NCBI GenBank assembly: GCA_034406715.1 | Contig: CP137868.1 | Location: 1,364,001 to 1,428,000, forward strand | From: Rhodotorula mucilaginosa | Lineage: Eukaryota; Basidiomycota; Microbotryomycetes; Sporidiobolales; Sporidiobolaceae | Direction of reading: 5' to 3' | DNA length: 64,000 nt | In this document: positions 53,301 through 64,000 of the stretch, piece after piece | How positions within the stretch are numbered: position 1 is the stretch's first letter | How the letters are laid out: each line of letters begins with the position of its first letter | Program-made: the position numbers and the translations under genes | Notes under the pieces: generated by a model | The model's input: only the letters and a program-made list of their open reading frames with translations | Databases searched by the model: none | Told to the model about the DNA's origin: nothing

Positions 53301-54743
53301 CACCGGTACAGAGAGCGAACTGCCGAGCGGAGGACGAGGACGATTTGGCCGCGAGGGCGGCGAGAGGACGCTGCTGCCTGGTTGAGAGAACGTCCGGCCG
53401 AGGCCTCCGTCACCGTCGCCGTCGGGATCGTCATCCCCCGGATTTGGAGACCTCGTAGTGCCTCCGAGGCGTTTCGCGATCGGCCCCGCCATCCCGCCGA
53501 CGAGGCTCCTCGCCCTCTTGAGGCCCGCTGTCGGCCTCGCAGCCGGCGGCCTCTGACCGATTTGCGCTCTCGGCCCAGAGTCAGCACCTTCGAGTAGGCT
53601 TGGCTCCTCCTTGTGCTGTTCGACGGAGACGACGACGCCGCCGCTGCTGCTGCTGCTGGTGGTGGTGGTGGCGGATGGGACAGCAGTGCGGGTCGCAAAG
53701 CGGGAAAAGACGGCGCTCAGATCCTTGACGGGACTGGCAGCGGATCGGCGAGTTGCTCCTGGGGTTGGCTTTGCGGGGGACAGAGGCGACGACTGGTCGT
53801 CGGCGGGCGGAGGACGACGGGGAGACGAAAGCGCCGGTGTTGGCGTCGGCGCCGTCGTTGCTTTTCGAGGTCGAGGCCTTTTCGGAGGCGAAGGCGACGG
53901 GGTTCGCCGCTCTCTCGCTCTTGGTGGTTGATTCGCGCTGCTGCTCTGGTCGTGCGAGCCGTGGGAAGCTTGTTTGAGCCGTTCCGCAAGAGGCACGAAC
54001 GCCGTCGGGGCGGGGATCTCGTCGTCGTCGCGCTCAACAGCCTTGCCAAGGTTCCGGTCCTTTGATGATGGCGGCGGTGGTTTCTTCTTCTTCGAGGAAG
54101 GTGCTGCTGCTGTTGGGATCGAGGTGGTGGCGTTCGAGGGTTTGCCCGTGCGTGTCAAGGTGGCGGCGGGGTCGCTGTGGTTGTTGCTGCTGTCGGTCCG
54201 TTTGACTTTTCGGCGTGGCGGCGAGGGACGGGGTAGCACCTCCTCGTCCTCTGCAGAGTCGGCGCCTTCCTGTTCGTCGTAGATGGGAGTATGAGCAGCA
54301 CGCTTGCGAGGCGAGGTGCGCTGCTGCTGCTGCTGTTGCGATCCGGACGACTTTGTACGGGACCGAGTTGAGGTGACCGCTGTTGCGCCTCCGGATCGAC
54401 TTGCCCTCATTTGAGTAGACAACGCAGCCGGATTCTCGTCCCATCGAGACTCGGCGTCGTCGTCGTCGTCGTCGTCGTCCAGAAGAGCGGCTGCGCTGGT
54501 TGAACGAGGAAGCGAGCGAGAAACCGGTTCCTTCCCTTTCGCCTTGGCTGACCTCGCTCGCTTCGGCGCCGGCGCCTGAGCAGTCTTCTCCCCGGCGAGG
54601 CCGTCCTCGTCGCTCGAGTCTGAATCTGCGAGCAAGCGGTCGAGAGCCGAGAGGGGTTTCGACGGAGGAGGAGGAGGCTGTGCTGAGGAGGAGCTGCCGT
54701 ACGTGCGGACGAGAGCTGGTTTCCGCTTGAACGGGCTCGCCAT
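50366..54743 (-). CDS. WAPL: Wapl, cohesin release factor
   Basis: Wapl opens the Smc3-kleisin gate and unloads cohesin. Five exons (54743-52167, 52080-51832, 51757-51097, 51017-50887, 50809-50366) join in phase to 1,353 residues. The N-terminal 600 residues are disordered, with acidic Asp runs, basic clusters and Pro/Ser tracts. The helical Wapl domain follows: RRETYASLRLLWGIDAEEN, WMDELGWMCDGLR, AARASAIELVGKALEKDWIR, LDAAIAVTLALFVKDQRLVE, LLEVLTALLNREW, LQALRDLIDKS, LAGPLAFELISS, LSLAFTQLAHVSVLLALDRN, WDVLSLSVGVLANVLDATPE and YRASVHGFLRLALGLSLLSS, ending in an acidic tail. LRLLWGI and the ANVLDATPE block are typical. A YGxxR-like element (RTYASGRRTV) precedes the domain, as the FGF/YSR-type Pds5/cohesin motifs do in relatives. 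Divergent from PBS2. Confidence 0.85.
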
Positions 54744-55144
54744 CGCTGTCGTGCACAGGCGCTGTAGCCTGGGACAGTCTATAGCGAAGTACTCGCCTGC
54801 AGAGAGATCCAGTCGACTGCACGCGGAAGAGGAGAGAGGAAGCCTCCCCTCAGCTTGTCCGAGGGTGACGTGGCCTCCACTTTGAATCGAGATCGACACT
54901 CGATCGACGCACATGAGAGCTGTCTCGTCGTAGAGCAGGGCGGGACCATAGCGCGAGTCGGGGTCTGTGCAAGCTTTGATAGACTGTGGAAAGCTGTCCG
55001 CAGAGGCATTTACCCCCGAGTCCGAGTGAGTGCATTGCGAGCTGACGTTGACGGGGGAGCGCGATTCGAAACGTCTCCGACGCAGCCGTCGCGTTTCGGT
55101 CGCTCCCGCTCGGACTCGCTCGTGAGCTTGTAAGAGCGACAGGA
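54744..55144. promoter_or_regulatory. Divergent promoter between the Wapl gene and PBS2
   Basis: 401 bp between start codons. No clear TATA element; moderately AT-richer around 54950-55010. Confidence 0.4.
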
Positions 55145-57535
55145 ATGGCAGACAGCAGCAGCGTACAGCAACTAGAACAGCGAGTCGGCGCAGTCTCGCT
55201 CGAGCAGCAGCCCGCAGCCGCGTCCTCCTCCCCCGCCCCGTCAACGTCAACGTCAACGTCAACCGCCTCGCCCACTACAGCTTCTCCGGACGCAGTGCAG
55301 TCACCTGTGAACGCTGCCCATGCCTCTCCCGGGCCACCGCCAGCGCTCAGTCCCCGCGCGTCGGCACCCGCTGCCGTTGGGCCTGGGTCCGCACCGAGGA
55401 AACCGCCAACCGTCGGCGGGGCTGGCTCGGCCAACGCACTGAGGCAGGGCGTACGAGGGCCAGGAGGTGGACCGCTCAAGATGCCACCGAGCCTCGCTGC
55501 GAAAATGGCGGCCGTGCGTTCTCTCCTCTCTTCTTGCGTGTCATCTCAAGTTTCTCTCGGAGCCTGACCCTTCTCTCTTGGGACCACCTCGACTCTCTCT
55601 CTCGCACAGATGACGTCCCGCAGCTCGTCCTCTCCGGGAGGAATAGGCAGCTCGTCCAACGCGGGTGGCGGTCCCCCGAAACCCAACATGCAACCGTCCC
55701 TCCCGCTCCGAACTCCTGCCGGCACCGCCCCGGCTCCGTCTCTCGCGCCTCGTCCCGCTCTCGCTCCGAGACCCGGTGCCGCTGTTCCATCACCGACCGC
55801 AACGGGAGAACAACAAAGGAACAGCGGCGCGGTGGCGGGGAGGGGGATCTCGGCTCCGGGCGGGATGGCAGGTCGGAGGCGAGGCATGCCCGGTTTGACC
55901 CTCAGTCAGATGGGGATCTCGACTTCTTCTGAGGGAGGTGGGGGTGACGATTCGGCCGAGTCGTCGAAACCCCCGACGACGGCAGGCGCTGCGACGACGG
56001 GCGGTGGAATGAAGCGCGGTCTCTCGGCACGGACGGGCGGCATGCGGTTACCCGGTTCGTCACCAGCCGGGGCATCCGGCTCGGGTGAGGGTGTTGCGAG
56101 GAATAGTGGAGCAGGGTCGAGGAGAACAGCAGGAGGCGAGGGATCGCCGACCAGTCCCGGTGGCGGCGGTGGCGTCGGTGCAAGCCCCTTTTCCAACTTT
56201 CGGAAGATTGTGTATGTCCCTTCCCTCCCTCCTCTCTTCTCGTTGTATGGACGCCCCAATTGACCGAATGATCCATCCCCGCCACGCGACCACTAGGGAC
56301 CCGTCCGGGCGACTCAACTTTGCGCAAAAGGCCATCCTGCACTCGGACGGCGTCGACTTTTCGTCCGGCGCGAGTTTCAAGATCAAGATGGACGAATTTG
56401 AACTTTTCGAGGAACTCGGCAAGGGCAACTATGGCACGGTGCAAAAAGTCGTCCACAAACCGACCGCCGTCACCATGGCGCTCAAGGTGAGCGAGCAGCG
56501 CCCCCGCTGATGCAAAGAGGCTGTATTTTCTTCCCTTCGGAAGCTGACTGTCGTGTTCCCGCTTTGTGCCACCAGGAAATCCGACTCGAGCTGGACGACT
56601 CGAAGCTCAAGACGATCATCACCGAGCTCGACATCCTGCACCGCGCCACGTCCCCCTTCATCGTCGACTTTTACGGCGCCTTCTTCATCGAGTCGTGCGT
56701 CTACTACTGCATGGAGTTCATGGACGCCGGTTCGCTCGACTTTTTCGCCGGCTGCGACTTGCCCGAGGACGTCCTCGCGCGCATCACGAGGAGCATGGTC
56801 GAGGGACTCAAGTTCCTCAAGGACGAGCTCAAGATTATGCACCGCGACGTCAAGCCGACGAACGTCTTGCTCAACTTGAAGGGCTATGTCAAGCTGTGCG
56901 ACTTTGGCGTGTCGGGACAGCTCGACCGGTCCCTGGCCAAGACCAACATCGGTTGCCAGTCCTACATGGCGGTGAGTGCGCGCGCGCCGGGGCTCCGTAC
57001 TCTCTCCCGTGTCGAATCCCATGGCAGAGTAACTGACGGATGGCGACGCTGGCGACTCTACAGCCGGAGCGGATCAAGGGCGAATCGCAAGGCGCGCCGA
57101 CCTCGTACACGGCCTCGTCCGACGTGTGGTCGCTCGGCCTCTCGGTGATCGAAGCCGCGTGCGGGCACTACCCGTACCCGCCCGAGACGTACCAGAACGT
57201 GTTTGCCCAACTGACCGCGATCGTGCACGGCGACCCGCCCGCGCTGCCCGACTCGTACTCGCCGACGGCGCAAGATTTCGTCGCCCAATGCTTGAGGAAA
57301 CAGGCCCACACGAGGCCGACTTATAGTCAACTCCTCGTGCGTCGCGGCTCTCCTTGATTGGTGCTGTTTTTGGAGTGGTTTTTTTGAGGCTGATACCCCT
57401 TGCCCCGCGCGGTGGCAGGCACACGACTTTTTGAAGGACGACAAGGACAAGGATGTCGACATGGTCGGGTGGATCAACCGCGCGATCGAGTACCGCAAGA
57501 CCCACCCCAAGATCAACGCGCCCGCTCTCGCCTAG
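55145..57535 (+). CDS. PBS2: Pbs2, MAP kinase kinase of the high-osmolarity (HOG) pathway
   Basis: Pbs2 phosphorylates the MAPK Hog1 under osmotic stress. Six exons (55145-55513, 55610-56211, 56297-56486, 56576-56971, 57064-57336, 57419-57535) join in phase to 648 residues. The N-terminal 320 residues are Pro/Ser/Gly-rich with docking-like basic patches (GRRRGMPGLTLSQMG). The kinase domain has the Gly loop ELGKGNYGTVQKVVH, Lys in TMALKEIRLELDD, TELDILHRATSPFIVDFYGA, catalytic loop IMHRDVKPTNVLLN, and DFGVSGQL. The activation loop SLAKTNIGC carries the Ser and Thr of MAPKKs, followed by PERI and SDVWSLGLSVIE. DFVAQCLRKQAHTRPTYSQL and a C-terminal HDFLKDDK close the domain. The FSNFRKIVDPSGRLNF lead-in and the catalytic core are characteristic of fungal Pbs2. 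Divergent from the Wapl gene. Confidence 0.95.
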
Positions 57536-57975
57536 CTTCTCTCCGTCGCTTCTTCACCTCCCCTCCCGCTTCGCTGCTCCTCCGTTTTTTTTTTTTGGAA
57601 CGTTCTCCTTTGTCGCCGCAAATACATCAACCTCTTCCCGTACGACCTCTTTTGCATCATATACAACTTCCGGATACCCCCTCTCACACCCACTTTACAG
57701 CGACCTCTCTTCCTTCGCACTTTTTCCATGGTTGCGTTCTTCCCCACTACTGGCAGTCTCCTCTGCACACAAGGGATGCAATATACACGCGATCCCCAAA
57801 TCTTTACCACCTGATTACTTCCCTTTTCACAGTGGGGAATTGCTTGCTACGTTTCTTTTGCCTTTGTCCTGATACGTCCGGGCACTTCAAAGGTCCTCTT
57901 CACTTGGCCCGGGTCGGGATCGTGCAGATAACGACCTCTTCCGAGTACAGTCCTGTCGACGAAGCGAATAGTCAG
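57536..57975. other. Convergent 3' intergenic region
   Basis: T-rich after the PBS2 stop (run of T at 57585-57596), then mixed. It holds two 3' UTRs. No gene is supported. Confidence 0.4.
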
Positions 57976-59418
57976 CTATGAGTAGAGTACAAGAGAGCGG
58001 TGGCATTGGAATTCACCGGTGAGGAGGAGCTTGTCTTGGTACGGTGCGGCGCTGGTCGAGCCCATGACCGTTCCGCCGTCGTCGGCAAAGATGAGTTCGG
58101 ATCGGTACTGGACGCCGCTCCTGTCGAGGGCGAGTACGAGTTTGGACGTCAGCATGCGGCAAGAATTGCCGTCGAGACTGGCCCCCGGGAGGCTCACATC
58201 TCGGCGAGCGTGTTGTTCGAGATGCGGTACACTTCGACGGGCGGCCGGAGACCGCTCATGCCTGCGTCGGCGCCGGCGGCTTTGAATTCGAGGATGTGAG
58301 TCAAGGCGGTCGCGTACATGGCGCCGTCTTGGCCGACGTGGATGTTGTCAAAGTGGCGGTTGATCTGCGGGCAGGCAGGGACGAGAGCCGATGAGAAGGC
58401 CGTTTGTTGCAAGAGGACTGGATTAGGGGACTCGCCTTGATGACGTCCTTTTCTTTGAGCGTGTGGTCCGGTTGGGCTTCCCAGACGCGCACGAGTCCGG
58501 CGAGGGTCGAGGCCTGGTAGATTAGGTTGCCGGGACCCTTGGCGATTCCTGCGGGCGGCGCAGAGTGAGCCTCTCTCTCGCACACGACGAACAAGGACTA
58601 CTCGACGGCTCACCGTTCGGGTAGATGACGTTGTCGGCGGCGACGATGCAGTCGGGAGTGGCGCCCGAAGCGTCGCAGTAGATAATGTCCGAGGGCGTCG
58701 CCTTGATGATCTCGAGCTTGCGCGACCAGTGAGTCTTGTACCGGTGATCGTTCGAGACGTAAAAGCTGCGCGGACCGGTCGCGGCAATGTTGTTCGGCGT
58801 GCGGATGTGCGGGCTCTTGACCGTCTTGACGTAGCGTGCCTCGTCGGTGCCGACCAGGGTTTCGAAAATCTCGATGACGGAATCGGCACCCTGCGTCGGA
58901 GCGAGCGCGCGGTTCTTGGGCGGCCGGTGCGAGTTGATAAAGATGGTGAGGTGGTTCGGGTCTTGCGGCGAGCGCCAGAGATCGATGCCGTGGACCCAGA
59001 TGCCGTTCGCTTCTTCCGGCAGGCCCTTGAGGGTCAAACGGCGATACGACCTCGAAGCGAGATCAAACACGGCGATATAGTCGGTGCTCTTTTCCGGAAG
59101 CTGAGTCGCGTTCAGGTGCAGCGTTGCCGGAACCCAGTGGATGCGACTCGTGCGGTCAGAGCAGGCGCTGCGGGCGGAGCGCGAATGTCAGCTTCGGAGT
59201 TGGCGGGAAACGGCGCCAGGGACGCACAGGTAGGCGGTACCGCTCTCTTGGTCGACCCAGGCTGCGTCCTCGCATGCCTCGAGTCCTGGCACGGCAAAGC
59301 AGTCGTCATTGTTGTAGCCGTGCACCGGCCGGCGAACTCCTGCCCGGTCCAGGCGCGGGGAGATCAAGGCGTACAGCGCTGCGATCGCGATGATGACGAA
59401 CGAGATTGGCCGCGGCAT
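57976..59418 (-). CDS. Paraoxonase/arylesterase-like beta-propeller, paralogue B
   Basis: Start at 59418 with a signal anchor (MPRPISFVIIAIAALYALIS). It has the same order of blocks as the gene at 28305-29919: CFAVPGLEACEDAAWVDQES, YRRLTLKGLPEEANGIWVHG, HLTIFINSHRPPKNRALAP, GADSVIEIFETLVGTDEARY, IRTPNNIAATGPRSFYVSND, TPDCIVAADNVIYPNG, GIAKGPGNLIYQASTLAGLV, INRHFDNIHVGQDGAMYATA and, in the last exon, GTVMGSTSAAPYQDKLLLTG. About 385 residues in six or seven exons with intron positions that parallel paralogue A. Predicted to be a calcium-dependent lactonase/esterase anchored in or secreted through the ER. The shared RTPNN..ATGPRSFYV.ND core is stronger than the flanks. Substrate unknown. Confidence 0.8.
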
Positions 59419-59800
59419 CCTCGTCGGTGCTTCTTTGGGCCGGCAAGAGTGCCTATGAGCGTGTGAAAGAGACTTAGAAAGCTGTCCCCGCACAGCGGAG
59501 GCGAAGAAGCGCCAAATGTGCCGAAGTGGGGAAAGAACACGCGCGCCCGAGCTTTCACGGCAAGACTCGTGAAAGCATGCAAGTTACGATGAGAGTGGGT
59601 ACGGGGGTATACACAAGGAAGTAGAACGGGGCACGTGAGGAAGAGAAAGTGGGGGGGGGGGGGGGTATCGAGGCGTGTGCGCGCATGCGCCACACGCCAT
59701 TCAGTTCTAACGCCAGAAGGCGAAGTGACGAAGAGTGAAACATGGTGTTGGCGAGGAGAACCCGAACGCATATATGAGAAGGGGAGAGTGCGCGCTCAAC
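59419..59800. other. Intergenic region with a short poly-G run
   Basis: Promoter of paraoxonase-like B and 3' flank of the RhoGEF gene. A run of about 15 G lies near 59651-59665. AT-richer than the genes. No gene is supported. Confidence 0.45.
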
Positions 59801-62800
59801 TCAGCGGCGAACACGGTCCGTGCCGAGCAAGAGCTGTTCAAACAGTCCGACCGCCGACTGTTCCGTCTTGAGCTGTGGGGCACGTCGTCGTTAGCGTCTG
59901 AAGGGCTCTCTGAAGCGCACCAGCCCGGCACTCACCTGCAGCATGTGGACGATGCCGGTCCGGTCCCCTTCGTGACTGAGCTCGACCGCGACGCCCGTCT
60001 TGCCGACGCGCTCGACGCCGTCTTCGAGCACGATGGTCGAGATGATGGTCTTGCCGCCGCCCTTGTCGCTGTCGACGACGAGCTGTTTCCGGTTGCTCGG
60101 CAGCGAGTGGAACAGGCGCAACTTGGCCGTGCCGAGACTCTTCCACACCGAGTGGTGCTGCTGCAGAAACACCTTGCACCGCATCTGGGCGACCACCGCC
60201 GTCTTGTCCGGAACGGTCGCCTTGACCGGACTCGAAGGCGGAGAGACGTCCCCGAACGACTGCTCGGGCACGATCGGCCCCGCTCCGCCGCCACTGGTCG
60301 AGATCGATCGACTCGAGCCGGGGGCCGACGACGCGCGATCCTCGAGCAACGTCTGCGACGGCATACGGTAGTGCATCTGCTGCTGCAACGCATCGCTGCG
60401 CAACGCGTCCGCCGACCGAGCCCGGTGCATGGTCGGACCACCGGGACCGGGACCGGGGACGTGCAAGCTGTCGCCGCGGAAACTCGTCGCGTACAAGGGC
60501 CCGCCTCGTCCGCTGATGTCCATGCCGTTGTAGGTGCGCTCTTTCGGCAGCGGAGGCGGAGCTTCAGGCCATCGACCAAAGCTGTCGGTCCGGTTCGACG
60601 AGTACGACCCGTTCGACTGGCGCGAATCCGGTCGGTCGCCACCGCCGCCAAAATCGCTCGCGGACTGCGAACTCCGCCTCAGTCCCGGTGCGAACGGTGA
60701 TCTTGGTCCGCCACTGCTGCTGTTCAGACTGTACCGGTCGTTGGAAACGGGCTGGGGCGAGTTGCCTCGCGAGCTGGACTGGTGGTGCTGGAACGACAAG
60801 GCTGAAGGCGACTGGACCAGTCCTCCTGGGCTGGAGGGGTGCATGCTCGCGCCGCGAGTCGGTCGGGGGACACTGCTGCCACCCGGACCCGATACGACTC
60901 GTCGAGACGGGTCGAGACCGAACGGCGGTTGGAGCGGTTGCAGTTGGAGCGGGCTCCTCGCATCGAAGCCTTGCGAGCTCGCAGGCGACGGGAGAGCGTG
61001 CCCGTACGCCGACGACGAAGACGCAAGCGAGTTTTGTCGCAACGGAGGCACGGGTGCTGTCCCCTGCGCGGCACCAAATTCGGCGGCGGCTTGGACTGCG
61101 CCCGCCAAGTCTCGAGCGCGCGTGACCGCCTCCGGACCGTCGAAGCGGAACACGAGTCGCTCCCTCTGCATGATGGTCACGTGGACCGAATCGAGGTCTT
61201 GATGGGTCACTCGGACGTGCTTGCCAGCCAGAGGCGGGTACACGAGCCAGAAATCGGCGCCGTTCGCGGCGGTGGAGGCCGCATCTTGCGGAGTGATGCG
61301 CTCGCACACGAGGAACAAGTCGGTGAGGAGGAGGATGTGGGCACGAGGGTGGGTGACGGTGCGTTGCTCGGGGTCGGAAGAGGGCGTGAAGGACATGTGG
61401 GCGTCGGCGGCGAAGCGCAACTCGCGCCGGAACGGCAACGAGGCGGGCTGGATCTGCAGTCGGCAGCGCTGTGTGAGGGCGGCCTTGGTCAGTGTTACAT
61501 ACTTCTGATCGCGCGCACGACTGGAACGCACTCGAGGCTGCATCGTGAAAATGTCCAACGTCCGGTCCGTGTTGAGGCGCCGTTCCAAATCTTCGATTCG
61601 GAGCGGCGTCTCGACCGCGGCCTTCTCGGGCGGCGCGGGAGAGAGCGACATGATGGTCGACGTGTTGGCCGTCGAGATGCCCGTCGCGCCGGAAGATCGG
61701 AGGCTCTCACTGCATTGGGAAAGGGTTAACTTACAGTCCGGAGGGAATGGCAAGCTGTTTTCGAGCGACTCACCTGGTCAGGGGGCTATCGAACGTTGCG
61801 CTGTCGTTGCTGGTCCGCTGCGGAGCGGTCGTACTCTCTCCCGTCCGAGCGAGACTCGAATCCTCCGAATCGCTTGCCCCGTGTCGAGGCGGAGGTTGCT
61901 GCTGAGACACATCGACGTGCAGGCGCGGAGGTGATGCGCGCTCGGGTTCTGGTGCAGGAGGCGGCGGTGCGGCAGGGTCGTCTTTGGGAGGTAAGGGCTC
62001 GGGGAGGTCGCGCTCGCCGTCGAAATGCACCTCCTCCTCCTCCTCCTCTCTTGTGTGCTCCTCGACCTGGGCGTCCGACTCTGCATCGACCAAAGGCGAA
62101 TCGACTGTCTCCGTGGCGACTGGCGCTGGGGGCAACACGCTCCGCTGCTTGCCCTGTTCGCACAACGCCTCGAGGTGGGCCAGTTTCTCGTTCGCCGAGA
62201 CGAGCAACGCGTGGTCGCTCCTCCCCTCTTGCGTACTCCGAAGCAGCTTGGCATACAATCGTTGGTAGTACTGGACCCGGTACAGGGGCAGTTCGAACAC
62301 CCGGTCGAGCGAAACCCCGGTCTGTGACGGGGGTGCGGGCAACGAAGCGGGCCATTCGAGCTGGGCGAGGATCGGAGCGAGGTTCGGATTCGACTGGACC
62401 CGGTCGAACGAGTCATAGTCGAGCGCGTACGTGGTCGCGTAGCGCGTGTAGGCTGGCTCGATATCGTCGACCCAGCGCATCAACAAATCGCCGAGCGCTT
62501 TCGGAGAGGAAGGGTTCGGCCCAATCTCGAGCAGTTTCTGTGGGGTCATAGTAACGTTTCAGTCTTCTCTCTCGCACCAACGGGAAGCGTGAAAACCCAC
62601 CGCCAGGAGAGCCTTGTTGATCCTGTACACGGCCTCGATCGCGCGAAACATGCCGTCGAGTTGCGGTGGCGGGAAATTGGTCCTCGACCACGCGGCCGCG
62701 ACGCGCTTGATAATGACACTCAGGTCTTGCACGTAGACGGTCTCGGTCGCGATCAAGTCTTCGAGCGGGTTGGCGCGCTTTGATGTCGCGGTTGCCGTGG

Positions 62801-63473
62801 CAGTTGCCGTTCGGACGGGAGATGAGCGGTTCGGCGGAGCGGCCGAGGCGTGCGAGTTTTGAGAAGAGGCGCCGCCGTCGGGATCAAACGAAGAGTGGGA
62901 TGCCGAGGTAGGGAACGGGCCGGACGGCGGTAAGGACGGCAGAGGGGGTAGAGCCGAGCTCGTCGGCGTAGTTGCGGCCGGTAAGGAAGCTTTCCGCGAG
63001 CTCGTCCGGAGCGGACTGACGCCCATCGAGGCTACAGGCGGAGGCGAAGGTCGGATCGGCGATACGCCCAGGTGAGAACCGCCGCCGGGTACAGACGTCG
63101 TGATGGGTGCGAGTTGAGGTGGACGAGGTCGACTCGAAGCGGCGTACCCACCTCCCCCGGCCGCCGCTCTGTTCGGACTCGGTAGTGACGGTGGCTGCTG
63201 ACTGTACGGCGCATAGGGATACATGCCCGCTGGGGAGGTGGACGAGCCAGCGCCTCCGTTCGGCGGCGGTGGGCCCCTCGCTGCTCCGAGATGCACCTGC
63301 CCCAACCCCGATACGAGCTGACCCGGGTTGAAATGCGACGACGGTTGCGACGGTCTCGCTCCTATGGCTGCTGCGCCGGGTGGCCAGGTCGGCGAGGTGG
63401 GACTCGTCAAGCCAGGCTGGGGAGCAGGCGATGAGCCGGGCGGCCGATCGGGTGCGAACGCCGACCAATCCAT
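59801..63473 (-). CDS. Rho guanine-nucleotide exchange factor (DH domain, PH-like regions)
   Basis: Four exons (63473-62601, 62537-61774, 61709-59936, 59872-59801) join in phase to 1,160 residues. The first 235 residues are Pro/Ser-rich. The DH domain starts ANPLEDLIATETVYVQDLSV, then LDGMFRAIEAVYRINKALLA, LGDLLMRWVDDIEPAYTRYA, TTYALDYDSFDRVQSNPNLA and LPLYRVQYYQRLYAKLLRST, matching conserved helices including the terminal P-x-x-R-x-x-x-Y segment. A PH-like region follows (YVTLTKAALTQRCRLQIQPA, HILLLTDLFLVCERITPQD, FRFDGPEAVTRARDLAGAVQ). After a 350-residue Ser/Pro linker a second beta-rich module ends the protein (MRCKVFLQQHHSVWKSLGTA, KLRLFHSLPSNRKQLVV, GIVHMLQLKTEQSAVGLFEQ). It activates a Rho/Cdc42-type GTPase; which one is not decidable. 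The last exon of 72 nt is easily missed. Confidence 0.8.
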
Positions 63474-63799
63474 CGCACGTGCTGCACCGGGCTACCGTAG
63501 CTGTCCCGCGTCGAGCGTGCGTCGGCGATGCCTCGTCCTTGATCGGTCAACCCCTTGCCGAGATGCGGCCCCCTCCCCTTGGCGCTCCCTTTCGACGCGT
63601 GTCTGGTGGGCGGGCGAGTACCCTGAGCAGCTCTGTAGGTCACGAAACGCGTCACAAGCCAGTCCAGACGCGTGTTTCGGTGCGTGTTTGAGCACGGCGT
63701 CGGCGGGAGGCTCGAGAAGAACGACAAAGCGAATTTACGTCTTTCTCGATCTCTTCACCGCGATGCCTTCTCCCGTACAGCTCCAGATCTGCTGCCTCG
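63474..63799. promoter_or_regulatory. Divergent promoter region
   Basis: Separates the RhoGEF start codon from the candidate gene at the right edge. No specific site is recognised. Confidence 0.35.
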
Positions 63800-64000
63800 A
63801 TGGCATCACCGCTCACGCTTGCACGGCCACCGACTTCGTCCCCGTCACCGTCACCGTCTCCCGAGCCCCTCGTCTCGCCCGCGCCGCTTCAAGCCTCCAT
63901 TTTCGGACTTGTTTCCTCAAATTCAAATCGGCTTACATTTCGCTTTGTTAATCGATTCGAGCATCTGCTCAGCAGACGGCTCAGCGCCGTGGATCTGAGG
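63800..64000 (+). CDS. 5' end of a candidate gene cut by the right edge
   Basis: An ATG at 63800 opens a frame that stays open for 67 codons to the window end. It encodes a Pro/Ser-rich start (SSPSPSPSPEPLVSPAPLQA) followed by a more ordered-looking segment (SIFGLVSSNSNRLTFRFVNR, then EHLLSRRLSAVDL). An overlapping frame from 63763 stops at 63951 and reads less like protein. No domain is recognisable. The position, divergent from the RhoGEF, suits a gene start. Confidence 0.35.
   Translation, partial: MASPLTLARPPTSSPSPSPSPEPLVSPAPLQASIFGLVSSNSNRLTFRFVNRFEHLLSRRLSAVDLR

Noticed and set aside
1-64000. tRNA genes, telomeric repeats, rRNA, CRISPR arrays
   Set aside because: Looked for T-loop and repeat signatures by eye; apparent GGTTCGAA matches fall inside coding exons and do not fold as tRNAs.

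Overview
The window is a stretch of a nuclear fungal chromosome. GC content is high (well above 55% by eye), genes are tightly packed on both strands, and almost every gene is cut by several short GT-AG introns (about 58-145 nt, with CTNA(C) branch sites). Codon usage favours C or G at third positions and TCG, CTC and GAC codons. The proteins are basidiomycete-like, and the overall look is that of a Pucciniomycotina red yeast (Rhodotorula or Sporobolomyces type). That placement is inference, with no database search. I find no rRNA, tRNA, CRISPR array or intact transposon.

Layout. 1-20.2 kb: the SWR1 subunit Swc5 (cut by the left edge), a 1,697-residue disordered acidic protein, a Tmt1-type methyltransferase, a gamma-butyrobetaine dioxygenase-like enzyme, an HMMR/RHAMM-like coiled-coil protein head to head with a TPP1/Tpz1-like telomere OB-fold protein, a secreted double-psi beta-barrel (DPBB) protein, and an F-box protein. 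20.2-22.9 kb: a visibly GC-poorer segment without a recognisable gene. 22.9-30 kb: a single-pass surface protein whose last intron carries a 59-nt homopolymer, a TMEM242/Aim11-like mitochondrial protein, a Derlin, and a paraoxonase-like beta-propeller. 30-41.6 kb: the survivin-type protein Bir1, two more DPBB proteins (one mucin-like, one with two DPBB domains), a small membrane protein, and a divergent RNase III-fold protein. 41.8-50 kb: a CDCA7-type zinc finger fused to DDT/WHIM-like regions, a FIT-family lipid-droplet protein, and ornithine aminotransferase. 50.4-64 kb: the cohesin releaser Wapl, the HOG-pathway MAPKK Pbs2, a second paraoxonase-like gene, a RhoGEF, and the start of a further gene at the right edge.

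Functional themes. An unusual share of the genes act on chromosomes: Swc5 (H2A.Z deposition), HMMR-like (spindle), TPP1-like (telomere), Bir1 (chromosomal passenger complex), the CDCA7/DDT protein (chromatin) and Wapl (cohesin). A second theme is the cell surface and its signalling: three DPBB proteins, two paraoxonase-like proteins, two single-pass membrane proteins, Pbs2 and a RhoGEF. Gene models were built by hand from reading frames and splice phase. Coordinates run from start codon to stop codon and include introns.
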